NCBI GenBank assembly: GCA_900312665.1
Contig: ONZQ02000015.1
Coordinates: forward strand, 124,001 to 188,000
Reading direction: 5' to 3'
Length of the DNA stretch: 64,000 nucleotides
DNA from: Cephalotrichum gorgonifer
Lineage: Eukaryota > Ascomycota > Sordariomycetes > Microascales > Microascaceae
Positions 23,146 to 33,970 of this stretch are shown here, piece after piece (the first letter of the stretch is position 1; the number at the start of each line of letters is the position of its first letter). The position numbers were made by a program, and so were the translations under genes. The notes beneath the pieces are model-generated. The model worked only from the letters and a program-made list of their open reading frames with translations, had not been told where the DNA came from and did not search any database.

Positions 23146-25289
23146 TTCATACGCGGACGTGAGACGGGAGACCATGCTCGCCCCCCTCTCCGGCCGCCGG
23201 GCCCCCCCCGTCGCCACGGCCGTCCCCTCGCCGCGCGTCTCGGGCTCCGCCGGCCCCTCCGCCCCGTCGCGCTCCACTACGCCTACTTCCTCGCCCTGAC
23301 CGCCATCTCCTCCGCCCTCTTCTGGCTTGCCGGCCCCGGAACGGACGACGACGGCGCGAGCTACTCCGACGGGCTCTTCCTCGCCGTCTCGGCCCTGACG
23401 AACACGGGGCTCGCCACCATCCCGCCGAGCGGGCTGACGACCGCCCAGCAGGCCGTCCTGTGGGTCCTCATGATCCTCGGGAGTGCCATCTGGGTGTCGT
23501 TCTGGATGTTGATCTTCCGGAGGCAGGCCCAGGCCCACGGGAGGGGGAAAGGGAAAGGGAGGGAGACGGGCTGGCTGGGAGACGAGTTGTTCGGCGGGAG
23601 GGGGTCGTCAAGGGGGGATATGGTGGGCTACGAGCTTCTCTCTGGGCTTCCGTCTGCGACTGTGCCGGGCGAGAAGGAGAAGGTCGAGTCGGAGCCGTCG
23701 GCGGCCTTCGAGGGGGAGTCCGTGGCTGTAGGGAGCGGGGCATCGGTCTTCTCGGGGTCCCTGACCTCCACGAACAACTTCCAATCCCACCAGCCAAGCT
23801 CACAAGCCCAATCCTCCAGCAGCTCCGCTCCACCACCCCCACTACCCCCCGCACCCTCCTCCCACTCCGAGGCCCTCGCCGCTGCCGCCCACCCGGAGGA
23901 GCCCTACGCCCTCACGCTCCTTGCCCTCGCGATCCCACTTTACGCCGTCCTCTGGGTCGCGGTCAGCACCCTCGTCCTAACCACCTACCTCGCCGCCCAC
24001 CTCCCCCCGGAGCCCGAGGCCGGGGTGGGGGGGCGTCCCGCCCCGCGCTGGTCCGCCGCCTTCCTCGCCGCCTCCTCCTTCACTAACTGCGGCATGACCC
24101 TCTTCGACTCCAACCTCGAGCCCTACCACCGGTCCCCCGTCATCCTCGGCCTCACCGCCACCCTCGTCCTGGCCGGCAATACCGCTTTCCCCGCCTTCCT
24201 GCGCCTCATGGTCTGGGCCCTCCGCGCCGCCGCCCCGCGCCGCCTCTTCCGGGGCGAGAGGGCCGCGCTCGCCTTCGTCCTAAGGTCGCCCCGGAGGGTC
24301 TACACCCACCTGTTCCCCGCGCGCCAGACCTGGTGGCTCGTGCTCATGCTGGCGGGAACGACGGCCGTGGACTGGGTTGCGTTCGAGGCGATGAGTTTTG
24401 GGAACCCGGCGCTGGAGAGGATCCCGATTGGATCGAGAATCCTGGATGGGCTGTTCCAGGCGATAAGTGAGTTCCTCCTTCCCCCCCCTTTCCTCGTCCT
24501 GGCCTCTTTCTTAGTCCTGCGGCAGGCGTGATGTTGGGATCCCTGCCCGGTGGGATGAAGTACTAATGCGATAATATAGCTGTAAGGGGCTCCGGCTTCC
24601 ACGTCGTACCCGTATGGGAGCTCTACCGCGGCCTGCGCCTCCTCTACATGGTCATGATGTACACGTCCGCCTTCCCAATCGTCATCGCCATGCGCCACGC
24701 AAGCGTCCCTTCAGCCTCCGTGGACAAACTCCACGGGGAGAAGGAGGACGACCCGGAGCTCGGCTTCCACGGCCCAAAAAGCGGAAAGATATCGACCCTG
24801 TCCCGGATAAGAAGCCTCCTCAGCCCCCGCGCCCGCTCCAACACCACCTCGCGAACCCACCCCGCGATCGGAGGACCGAGAGGCCGAGGGAGAGGGAGGG
24901 GGACCACCAGCCCGCTGCTAGGCCGGCAGATCCGCGCCCAGCTCCTCCACGATGCGTGGCTCCTGCCGTCCGTGGTGGTCGTCATCGGCCTCCTCGAGTG
25001 CTCCCGCTGCGCCACGTCGTATTCCCTACCTTCCATCTTCAACGCGGGGAGCCTCCACCAGAAGGATATCCCACTCGCCAGCCTGTTCGACGTCGCCTTC
25101 GAGGTCGTCTCCGCGTATGGGTGCGTGGGCATGTCGGTGGGCGCGTTCAGCGGGCCCGCGAGCCTCTGCGGGGACTGGGGAGTGTGGAGCAAGATGGTAC
25201 TGGTCGGGGTGATGCTCAAGGGGAGGCACCGCGGTCTGAGTATCGTGTTGGGGGACGTGGAGGGCTGGGAGGAGGACGAGGGGGAGTAG
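23146..25289 (+). CDS. Trk-type potassium transporter, 5' end uncertain
   Basis: Plasma-membrane K+ uptake protein of the Trk/HKT superfamily. Exons: open from 23146 to 24466, then 24580-25289. Four pore loops are seen: SALTNTGLA (about 23391), SSFTNCGMT (about 24070), AIS|TVRGSGFHVV across the intron, and SAYGCVGMSVG (about 25110). The family motif LHYAYFLA opens the first helix and GSAIWVSFWMLIFRR closes the first pore unit. The cytosolic loop between units 1 and 2 is only about 120 residues, much shorter than in yeast Trk1. The frame of LHYAYF has no ATG after its upstream stop; the only near ATG (23174) is in another frame and would connect if the C8 run at 23202-23209 had one more C. The last 10 or so residues are acidic. 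Confidence 0.85.
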
Positions 25290-25530
25290 GTAGCAGTCGG
25301 AGTATTCATGGAGTCACTACCCCCTGGTTTCCGAGGCCTGCACATAGGGAGCTACAGTTGTTACTCGGGAATCGGTGCGTAGACAAGGCGTTAATGCAGT
25401 TTTATAAACGTCAATCATATTCTCATTTTTGTACAGTCGCTAAGCTATGCCGGACACTAATGCAATAAATACCTCCGTAACCCAATGGGCCTCCCTTAAC
25501 CCAAAACCTTCCTAACCCAAGGTCTCTTAC
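25290..25530. other. Convergent intergenic region
   Basis: Short space between Trk and polymerase kappa 3' ends; nothing else seen. Confidence 0.5.
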
Positions 25531-27676
25531 CTACCCGAAACAAAGCTTCCTCTGCCTCGGATCGCCTTCCCCACTAGCCTCACCCGCCCTCGGTCTGCCC
25601 CGTTTCCTCTTCCCCGTGCCGGACGAGTCCGCGGGGGCGGCCGCCGGCCTCACGGGCGACTTGGGCGGACCGAGCGGTACCGTGTCCTGCACCGCGTCGC
25701 GAATGGTCTGCCGCGAGAGGCAGAGGTCGATGTGCTCGTTTAGGAGGCGCTCCGACGCGGGCTGGGGCCTGAAGCAGATGGGGCAGTCCCAGAATTCCGC
25801 CCGTTCCTCTGCCGTGTGCCCCTGTGGCAGTGTGGTGTCCGCAGTCGGGCCGGAATCATCGGGATCGTCGGCGCCGATCTCGTCATCAGGCTTCGCATCT
25901 CCGAATGGATCGTTCCCCGGAGACAGGGCCGAGGAATCCGCCTCGCCCAGGAGTTCCTCGGGCCACTTCTCCCAGCCATCCTCGTCTAGGTCCGGCCTTG
26001 TTACATCCGGCCGCGACCTCACCCCGAAAAACGCCTCCGCATCCGGCTTCTTCGTCCCGACGAGCTGCGTGCATCGCAGGCCCATGAGCCTCACGCACAG
26101 CCCACCCTCCACCTCCTCCTGAAGCTTCGCGAGCATGGGCGCTGCGAGCTTGTATAGGTCCTCCGCCTTGTAGACCTGCTTCCCCGCGACGACCTGCCTG
26201 GTGTACACCTCGAAGGTGTGCTGCTTGACCTTCAGCACGACCGTCCGGCCGCGCACCTCCGCCTTGGCGAGCTCCTTCTCCAGCTCCTCGGCCGTCTGCC
26301 TCAGCTTCGCCCTCAGGACCTCTGGGTCCGATATCGACTGGAACGTGCGCTCCGTGCCGACCGACTTCCTCTCGTACTCTTCGGCGGGTCGGATCTGCGT
26401 CCTCCCGAGCCCGAGGTACACGTGCATCAGGAACGCGTACGCCTTCTCCCCGAACAGCGGGAGCACGTACCCCCTCCGCTCGTAGATGTCCCCCACGGCG
26501 CTTATCCCCACGGCGGCCAGCTCCCGCTCCATCACGCGCCCGATGCCCGACACCTTCCTCGTCGACAGCGACCTCATGAAGCCCATGATGTCGGCGCGCT
26601 CGCTCGGCAGCACGAACTGCCCGTTCGGCTTGTTGAGGTTCGAGCAGATCTTGGCCAGCCGCGCGTTGGCGGCTATCCCCGCCGAGACGGTGACGTGCGT
26701 CCTCTCGTGCACCTCGCGCCGCAGGTTCTCCACCGCCTCGGCGGGGCCGATGTCGTTGGCGGCGCAGTACGCGGTGATGTTGAGGTAGGCCTCGTCGATG
26801 GAGGCGCTCTCGAAGCGGGGGTCGTAGTTGGCGAGGACGGCGCGGACCTCGTTCGCCTTTGCGCTATACTTGGCGTGGTTATTGGAGATGAGGGTTAGGG
26901 AGGGGCAGAGCTTCTTCGCGACGAAGGCGGCCATGCCTGAGCGGACGCCGAAGCGGCGGGCGTGGTAGTTACATGTCGTTAGGACTCCTCTGCCCTGGGA
27001 GGGGTTAGCGAGGGCTGGGGTCTAGGGTGCGAGAGGTGACCGTGGCGACGGTGGGATTCAGAGGTGAGAGGATAGTGCAAGGGGTTTAACGCACAACAGC
27101 AAAGGGTATGTCCTTTAACTCGGGCCGATCCAGCTCTTCCACGGCCGCGAAGAATGCATCGCAGTCCACGTGCACGATGTGCTGTGAGAGGTCGCGCGTC
27201 ACCTCCAGCTGGGCGAGGTAGGTGTCGGCGTCGCGGACGTACCGGGCGACTTGGTGCTCCGCGAGGGCGGCCTTGCGCTCGAGGATGAGGGCGATCTTGG
27301 TGGTGAGGACCTTGTCGCGGGCTTCCTCGTGGTTGAAGAACTTGGAGCCCTTGGAGGTGTTGTAGATGATCTCGGCGACCTGGACCGAGGTGTTAGGTGG
27401 GTCGCCGCGGAGGTATTGGTAGCGGGAGGAAAAGAGTATTTTTTTTGGGGGGGGGGAGGGGGGATAGCGCACCTTTGTCTGGTCGACGGAGTCTTGGCCG
27501 GCCTTGGTGAGGCTGGGGCCTAGGAGCTGGTATTTTAGGGTGTCATGGTCGTGGCGTTCGGCATCGGGATCGGCGTCTGCGCCGTCCTGCTTTTCGGGGC
27601 CCGTGGTGGGTGGCGGAAGTTCCGGCGTTCCATCTCGGACGTTGGGTGGATTACTCGGTTCAGTCTCGCGGGTCAT
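25531..27676 (-). CDS. Y-family DNA polymerase kappa (DinB-like)
   Basis: Translesion DNA polymerase. Exons (minus strand) 27473-27676, 27095-27379 and 25531-26994 join in phase 0 to 650 residues; both introns use GTGCG donors. Catalytic metal ligands are present: HVDCDAFFAAVE (Asp at about 140) and SIDEAY (about 228-231). TTCNYHARRFGVRSGMA spans the start of exon 3, followed by the helix-hairpin-helix GIGRVMERELAAVGI and the little-finger domain. A single UBZ4-like zinc finger, CPIC...HIDLC (about 567-588), should bind ubiquitinated PCNA; human Pol kappa has two. The C-terminus is Lys/Arg-rich and ends RKLCFG, which resembles a PCNA-interacting tail. The start at 27676 is the most conservative; upstream in-frame Met codons exist. 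Intron 1 contains a T8G10 run. Confidence 0.93.
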
Positions 27677-28424
27677 AATGGGGCGTGCGATTGACTCATA
27701 TCTGGAAAATGAGCGACGTTGGATATAGGCGTCGTGGTGAGAACTGCGACAACGGCGTTGAGGTGTGAGAGTGAGTGAGTGAGAAGGTGAGGGAGACGCG
27801 CGTGGCAGCGAGGGGTCACTGTGGGCGCGATGTTGACACGGCATCACGTGATTCGCTCTCGTCCCAGAGCTGCTGCGCATGTTGTTATCCGAGATCTATT
27901 AACATGTGGGGGATTCTCTCCGGAACACGCATTCCAGAATCAGTATCGCTTCAAACTCCTCTCCGTCATGATGATAGGCACCCAATCGGGGGCCCGTCCG
28001 GGGTGAAGTTCCCTAACTGAGAGTAGTGTCCCTGGCTACAAGTTTCCATAACCCGACGAGAAGGTGTCATCCGGCTACGGGCATCACCATCACACCTCAC
28101 AGAGTCGATCTCAAGGGGTGAACTGGAGAAATTAGATATTAGCGGTATTACTGGCCAATGTTTATTCTAGTTGGTTGGTATCATTAAACATCGAGTATAC
28201 ATGAAGGGTGACGTGATAAAAAAGCAAGCCAAAAGGCATCATCAAGCGCAACTTCCTCCCGCCCTCCGTCCTCGACGGAACCATTCCCAAAACTCCCGCT
28301 TCCGCCGTGAGAGAAAAAAAAAAGAACCATCTAGTACGAAAAACCAAAGACCCCTCCCCCTTTCTTCCCATCCTTCCCCCCACACAAGACTACTCCTACA
28401 AGACAGCAGCGAGAGAGAGAGACC
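27677..28424. other. Intergenic region upstream of polymerase kappa
   Basis: No gene seen. Promoter side of polymerase kappa and 3' flank of the next minus-strand gene. Confidence 0.5.
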
Positions 28425-29553
28425 CTACTGCTGCAGCGTGGCGAAGATCCAGCCCGGATCCGCCTGGTGATCGGTCCCCAGTCGGCCCTTCAGCCAGCAC
28501 CGGTCCTGGTCCTCGCCCTCCTTCGTCCCCCACCCGCACGCCGTGCACCCTTCCGTGGCGGCGCACTTCTCGATGCAGGCCGCGACGGTCAGGGCGGGGG
28601 CCACGCCCAGTTCCACGGTGCCGCCCTTCTCGTTGCTGTAGTCTATGCCGCAGCCGATGGTGAAGACCTTTGAAGTCTTGGGGACGAGGTAGGACTTGGT
28701 GTCGGACTCGGGGCACTGGATGTTAAAGGTGGAGGGCTTGTCGGTGGGTGTGATTGTGGGGACGGTGGAGGATGCTGTGGGCGTGGGAGAATTCGATGCG
28801 CTTGCGCTATAGACCGATATCCGTGTTAGTTGGGTTATCAACGAGAGCAAAGAAAAAAAGAAAGAGGGGGAATGTGGACTGTACGTACGCCTCCGCCTTG
28901 TCCCCGCCGGACTTCAGACCGAGTCCCAGTCCCAGCCCGACCGCGAGCCCGATGACGACCATGCCCACGCCTATGACCAGACACCAGAACATGCCCGGCG
29001 CAATACCACATATCCTCCTCCTCCTCTCTCTTGCTCCGTTATTCTCCGCCGGCGCCCTCCTGCCATGATCCTCCGCCCTCTCGACAACGGGGAACCCGAC
29101 GCTGGACAGCACGACGCCCATCCGCCTCGACACCCGCCTCGAGACGTGCCTCCCCCTCTTCTCCCACCTCGTCTCTACTGACCTCTCCGAGGGCGTCGGC
29201 GTCCCCTCGCGGTAGAAGGTGTACTGCGCGGCGTCCGCATCGTCGGTGAACCCGTCCGGCGCCGCCCCCGCCCTCTCGCCCTGCCCGTAGGCGGCGGCGG
29301 GGGCCGCGATGGTGCCGGTTGCGCTGGGCCGGGGCGCGCCGGGCGTGCCGCCGCGGGGCGACCTCTGGCTGTGTTTCGGAGAGGGCTTGTTGTACTGCGC
29401 CGCGGAGACAGTGGAGGCCGTGGAGGGGGCGGAGTAGTTCGTCGCGGAGTAGTTCGTCGTCGCTAGGGAGTGGTGCTTCTGCGGGGGCGACGAGGGGGGC
29501 GCCCCCGAGGCGACGTAGGTGCCTCCCGTGGAGGTCGTTCTTGTTCGTTGCAT
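28425..29553 (-). CDS. Single-pass membrane protein with Cys-rich C-terminal domain
   Basis: Exons 28889-29553 and 28425-28806 (minus strand), Ala codon split GC|C; 348 residues. The N-terminal 180 or so residues are Ser/Thr/Pro/Tyr-rich and disordered, with a basic patch (RRVSRRMG) before one hydrophobic helix, CLVIGVGMVVIGLAVGLGLG. Beyond it come a Ser/Thr/Pro spacer and a domain with six or more Cys (FNIQC, IGCGIDY, AACIEKCAATEGCTACGWG, DRCWLKG), similar in layout to PAN/Apple-like domains in fungal surface proteins. Likely topology: cytosolic N-terminus, external Cys-rich tail. No signal peptide. An in-frame ATG at 29793 would add 80 residues. Function not recognised; may bind glycans or proteins at the cell surface. 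Confidence 0.72.
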
Positions 29554-30901
29554 GGAAGGGAAGAGGGATGCTTTATCGCCGTCGCATGGTGTTTCGGTGT
29601 TGTTTCTCGGGGCTTGGGTTGTGGCACCCGGGGGTGGCGTTTCACTGACTTGCCCTCGGTAGGATGGATAATCGCGCGAATTTGTTGACTCGAGCGGGTA
29701 TTGACGCGAGTGCGTGCGTGAGATCGGCGGGAGTGCGTCTCCCGTTCGATTCGGATTCGGATCGCGGTGATATAGGACCCAATTGGTGCTCAATTGATCT
29801 CGAAATCAAGCAGAGACGGAATGCGCGAACCGGAGAAATAACGACACACACGCACCTGGCGACAATGGGAGAAATCCACGTGGAGGAGGAGGGAAGGGAG
29901 GAGATCCAGGGGACGGCATGGAGCCAGCGCGAGGAGAACCTTGGTTAGGTCGAGATTAAGATTGCGCGTGCTACTTTGGGAAAATGTGGAGGTCGTACCG
30001 GCTTGCAGGGTAGCATTTATATTGTTTGTCAGTGTCAACGAACCCCTGCTAGCCTTCAGCTATTCTTACCTCGCGCTCGTACTCTTGGGATCTACAAATA
30101 TTATATGGGGAACAGGTGGAGACAGGGTCAAGAACGGCCAGCATCTTGGAAAAAAGCAGCACTTGCTTGTTTGGACAACAAATACGAGCAATTGTGCTTG
30201 CTTGTGCAGGTTTGGCTGAGCATGGATACAAGTGTGACAGGCAAGCCTGGGCTGGATTCATTGGGGCGGGTGTGAGGGAGGAAAACCGTGGTACGCGGGA
30301 TCAGGGATCCGGGAGCCGGGAGCCGAGAAGCGTGTGTGCCGGAGACGACCAGAAACTGGGAACCAGAGATGCGGGTCTGATCTCGTCATCGTCAGTTGTC
30401 GTGAGAGTCGCGATGCAGACATTGAGGGAATTTCGGTGCCTGCGGAATCTCACTTCCACAGATCAGTTCCAGACTCGGGGACTCGGGGACGGACTCGGAG
30501 TCGGAATTCAGCTGCTGCCTGGATGGTACAAAGGACTCGTACTTGCCGTTGGCCTGTGCCCGTTGTATTCGAGATGCTCGCTCCACCGCACATCGTGATA
30601 GACACTAACGCCAGGCACCAAAGTATCGAGGTCCATAAATAATAAGCAACGCCCACACATGGAAGGGGCTAATCTTAAGTCCAGAACCTTAACGAGAAGC
30701 GACCTGACACCTGACAATCTCCACTCGCCGGGCTCCCCGTTAGCGCCACTAGACCGCCGCTACAATCTGAAAAAGCAACGCCCGGGCCAACGACCGGCTT
30801 GCTTGGATATCGAAACACCTGAAATACGAAATATTCGTCCAAGTACATATCAGTATATTGAAAAAAAAAGTACGAAGTACAAGCAAGCAAACTCTCACAT
30901 C
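29554..30901. other. Divergent intergenic region
   Basis: 1.35 kb between the divergent Cys-rich membrane protein and Nudix genes; no supported gene. Short frames in both strands look random. Confidence 0.5.
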
Positions 30902-31510
30902 ATGGACCAACCCCAACAGCAACAACCACCAAACATCCCAACCCCCTTCACCGTCCCTTCCTCCCTCGCCCATTACCTCCGCCCCGGTGCCCCTCACTCC
31001 TTTCCGCACCTCCACTCTGAACCCATCGACCACTTCATAGCCAGCACCTTCGTCTTCGACCCCTCCGGCCGCCTCCTTCTCGTCCAGCGTAGCGAGACCG
31101 ACGCCTTCCCCCTCTGCTGGGAGATTCCCGGCGGCTGCGTCGACCTCGAGGACCCCACCGTCCTGCACGCCGCCGCCAGGGAGCTCCGCGAGGAGGCCGG
31201 CCTGACCGCCACCGCCTTCGTATCCTGCGCCGACTCCTTCGCGGACGGGAGGTCGCCCCACGTATTCATCGACGAGCCCCCGGGCGAGGTGGCACGCCTC
31301 TGGTGCAGGCTCGCCTTCCTGGTCGAGGTGGAGGCCGCGGGCGAGGTCGTGCTGGATGAGAGGGAGCATAGGGACTTCGTGTGGGCCACCGCGGAGGAGC
31401 TGGAGGAGGGGAGGGCCTCGGGGAGGGACTTGGTGTTTGCGACGCCTGCAATGAGGGAGATTTTGATCGAGGGATTCAGGATGAAGCGGGTGGCCGACGG
31501 GGAGGCTTGA
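30902..31510 (+). CDS. Nudix hydrolase
   Basis: Single exon, 202 residues, starting MDQPQQQQPPNIPTPF. The Nudix box spans about residues 77-101: GGCVDLEDPT followed by AAARELREEAGL. The catalytic REXXEE core is intact; the first part of the box carries one extra residue compared with the classical GX5EX7REUXEEXGU spacing, as in other fungal members I recall of this group. Flanking segments HFIASTFVFDPSGRLLLVQRS and LCWEIPGG are typical. Hydrolyses nucleoside diphosphates linked to another group; the substrate cannot be told from sequence. No targeting signal, so probably cytosolic. Confidence 0.88.
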   Translation: MDQPQQQQPPNIPTPFTVPSSLAHYLRPGAPHSFPHLHSEPIDHFIASTFVFDPSGRLLLVQRSETDAFPLCWEIPGGCVDLEDPTVLHAAARELREEAGLTATAFVSCADSFADGRSPHVFIDEPPGEVARLWCRLAFLVEVEAAGEVVLDEREHRDFVWATAEELEEGRASGRDLVFATPAMREILIEGFRMKRVADGEA

Positions 31511-31895
31511 GGTTGTCTCCCCCATGTGCCTAGCTGAGTTGGAGCTGTTTCTTCCAGCGAATAATGAATATGATTGGGATAGACATGACTTGACATTGAC
31601 TGCTATATACCACAAAGTTTGCTTAGGTCACGTATATAAAATATATATACATCTTCTTCCATACAACTAAATACCAACAAAGAGATACGATTAAGAAAAG
31701 AAAATGATACACATGGAATGAAGGCCTTACTCAGCCCGACACCACCTGCCGCAGCTTGGGGGTGTCAGGGGATTGTGATGGATGGATTCGGTGCGAGGCT
31801 CGGACGAGTGGGAGAGGGCACTAGCAGTGCTAGCGCGCGCGGGATATAGGGGGAGAGGAGAAGAAGGGAGGAGAAGGGGAGGGGAAGGGGGTGGC
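31511..31895. other. Convergent intergenic region
   Basis: AT-rich 3' flanks (TATATAAAATATATATAC at about 31633) of the Nudix and Gly-rich genes; no gene seen. Confidence 0.5.
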
Positions 31896-33970
31896 CTACG
31901 CGCGACCACGGCGCCCGCCACGACCTCCGAATCGGCCGCCGCCGCCGCCACCGCCGCCGTTGTTCCCGCCATTGTTCCCACCGTTGTTCCCACCGTTGTT
32001 GTTTCCACCGTTGTTGTTGTTCCCACCGTTGTTCCCACCGCCGCCGCCGGTAACCTCGAACCTCACACAGTCATCCTGCGCGCCCCTCTGCGCAACGGGC
32101 ATGAGCACGGGCTGGTGGTTCGACGACGACGACATGGTGCAGACGCGGTACACGCCGGCCGGCAGTCCGCCCGTGACGTCCGCCGAGAGCCCGCCGTTGC
32201 CGTCTCCCGCGTCGTTCACGCCCTTGAAGAAGGCGAACTGCTTCGGGTCCGGCGGGTTGTTGGTCTGCAGGTCCCCGATGGCCTGCACCGTGATGTGGCA
32301 GTGCCCGATAATCTGGCCGCCCCCGTTGAGGGCCTGCGGCGCCGAGTAGTACGTCACGTCCGGGTTCGTGAAGGACCCCGCCGCCAGGTTGCTCGTCTGG
32401 ATCCGGACGGTGAAGTCCTGGTTCGCGGGGACCGCCTCGCCCGTCTTGGGGAACGTGATCACGGTGCTGACCATCCTGTCGGCCGACGGGATCTCACCCA
32501 TGGGGATCGAGTTGCAGGAGCCGCCCCGGTTCTGCTGGCCGTTGGTGATGGTCTTGCCCGAGCAGAAGTTGATGAAGTTGTTGTTGTCGCTGGGAGGAAG
32601 GGGGAGAGGGTTCATGTTAGTATGGGAGTGGAGGTAGATGGGTGAACTGAAGGAGGGTATAAATCAAGGAAGGCCACTTACGTCTTGGAGGGAGACTGGC
32701 CGGCCGTGGCACCGGCTTCTTGACCGGTTTGGCTGCTTGCCTGTTGGATGACATCGCCGTTCAAGCAGTTACCGCCGTTGTTTCCACCGTTGTTCCCACC
32801 ATTGTTCCCACCGTTGTTCCCACCATTGTTCCCACCGTTGTTTCCACCATTCCCACCGTTGTTGTTCCCGCCATTCTGGCCTCCGTTCCCGCCATTCTGG
32901 CCTCCGTTCCCGCCATTCTGGCCTCCATTGTTGCCGCCGTTCCCGCCATTCTGGCCACCAGTCTGGCCACCATTTTGGCCACCGTTCTGGCCGCCATTGT
33001 TGCCTCCGTTCCCACCGGTGTTACCGCCGGTTTGGCCACCGTTCTGACCACCATTGTTACCGCCGGCTTGGCCACCGTTCTGGCCACCTTTGTTACCGCC
33101 GGTTTGACCACCGTTCTGGCCACCGTTGTTGCCACCGGTGTTTCCGCCGTTGTTGCCACCGGTGTTTCCGCCGTTGTTCCCAATGTCTGCTCCGGCATCC
33201 CCGCCAGCACCTGCGCCAGCATCACCACCATTGCCGCCGTTCCCGGCATCACCTCCGGCTCCGGCATCACCGTTCCCGGCATCGCCATTGCCGGCATCAC
33301 CACCGGCTCCGGCATCGCCACCGGCATTTGCATCACCTCCGGCTCCGGCATCGCCACCGGCATTTGCATCACCACCGGCGCCGGCATCGCCTCCGGCATT
33401 GGCGTCACCACCAGCATTGGCATCACCTCCGGCGTTGGCGTCACCACCAGCATTGGCATCACCTCCGGCGTTGGCGTCACCACCAGCATTGGCATCACCT
33501 CCGGCGTTGGCATCACCACCGGCATTAGCGTCACCACCGGCACCGGCATCACCACCGGCATTGGCGTCACCACCGGCACCGGCATCACCACCAGCATTGG
33601 CATCGCCTCCGGCACCGGCATCTCCTCCGGCGTTGGCATCACCACCGGCACCGGCATCTCCTCCGGCATTGGCATCACCCCCGGCGTTGGCATCTCCTCC
33701 GGCATTGGCATCACCCCCGGCCCCTGCCCCGGCATCCGCGCCGCCGTTGCCGCCGCCGTTCCCTCCCCCCTTACCACCCCGCCCTCCCCCGAACTTACCA
33801 CCGCCAAACCCACCGCCTCCGAACCCACCACCAAAGCGGTTCCTCCGCTCCCGGAGCCGGCCCGAGAAGTGAGGCACTAGGGCCTCATCCGGGGACCGAG
33901 GGTCCAGGCTCGCGGCCTGCACCAGAGGAGTCGCCAGCGCGACAAGCGCGAGCATCGAAGTGGCGCGCAT
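31896..33970 (-). CDS. Large secreted Gly-rich repeat protein with conserved C-terminal domain
   Basis: Exons 32682-33970 and 31896-32589 (minus strand), Thr codon split AC|C; 660 residues. Signal peptide MRATSMLALVALATPLVQA, then FGGGFGGGGFGGG-type repeats. A long block of GGDANA/GGDAGA hexads follows (18-bp units, about 33240-33720), then GGNNGGQ/GGQTGG repeats (about 32770-33180). The C-terminal globular domain (about 430-620) starts DNNNFINFCSGKTITNG and includes GSCNSIPMGEIPSADRMVS, FTNPDVTYYSAPQ and HCHITVQAI. This domain occurs alone in many secreted fungal proteins, sometimes mislabelled ribosomal protein S17. The protein ends in more NNGG repeats and GRFGGRGGRRGRA. Probably a wall or extracellular-matrix protein; function unknown. 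Confidence 0.85.
32770..33720. repeat. Coding minisatellite (18-bp hexad and GGN/Q repeats)
   Basis: On the minus strand roughly 25 near-identical 18-bp units encode GGDANA or GGDAGA (about 33240-33720). A second block encodes GGNN/GGQ/GGT units (about 32770-33180). The repeats leave long stop-free frames on the opposite strand, which are artefacts. Confidence 0.85.

Noticed and set aside
32720..33880. 386-codon and 248-codon plus-strand frames rich in Val/Ile/Pro
   Set aside because: Antisense shadows of the repeat-encoding Gly-rich gene; the minus strand has signal peptide, splice sites and conserved domain.
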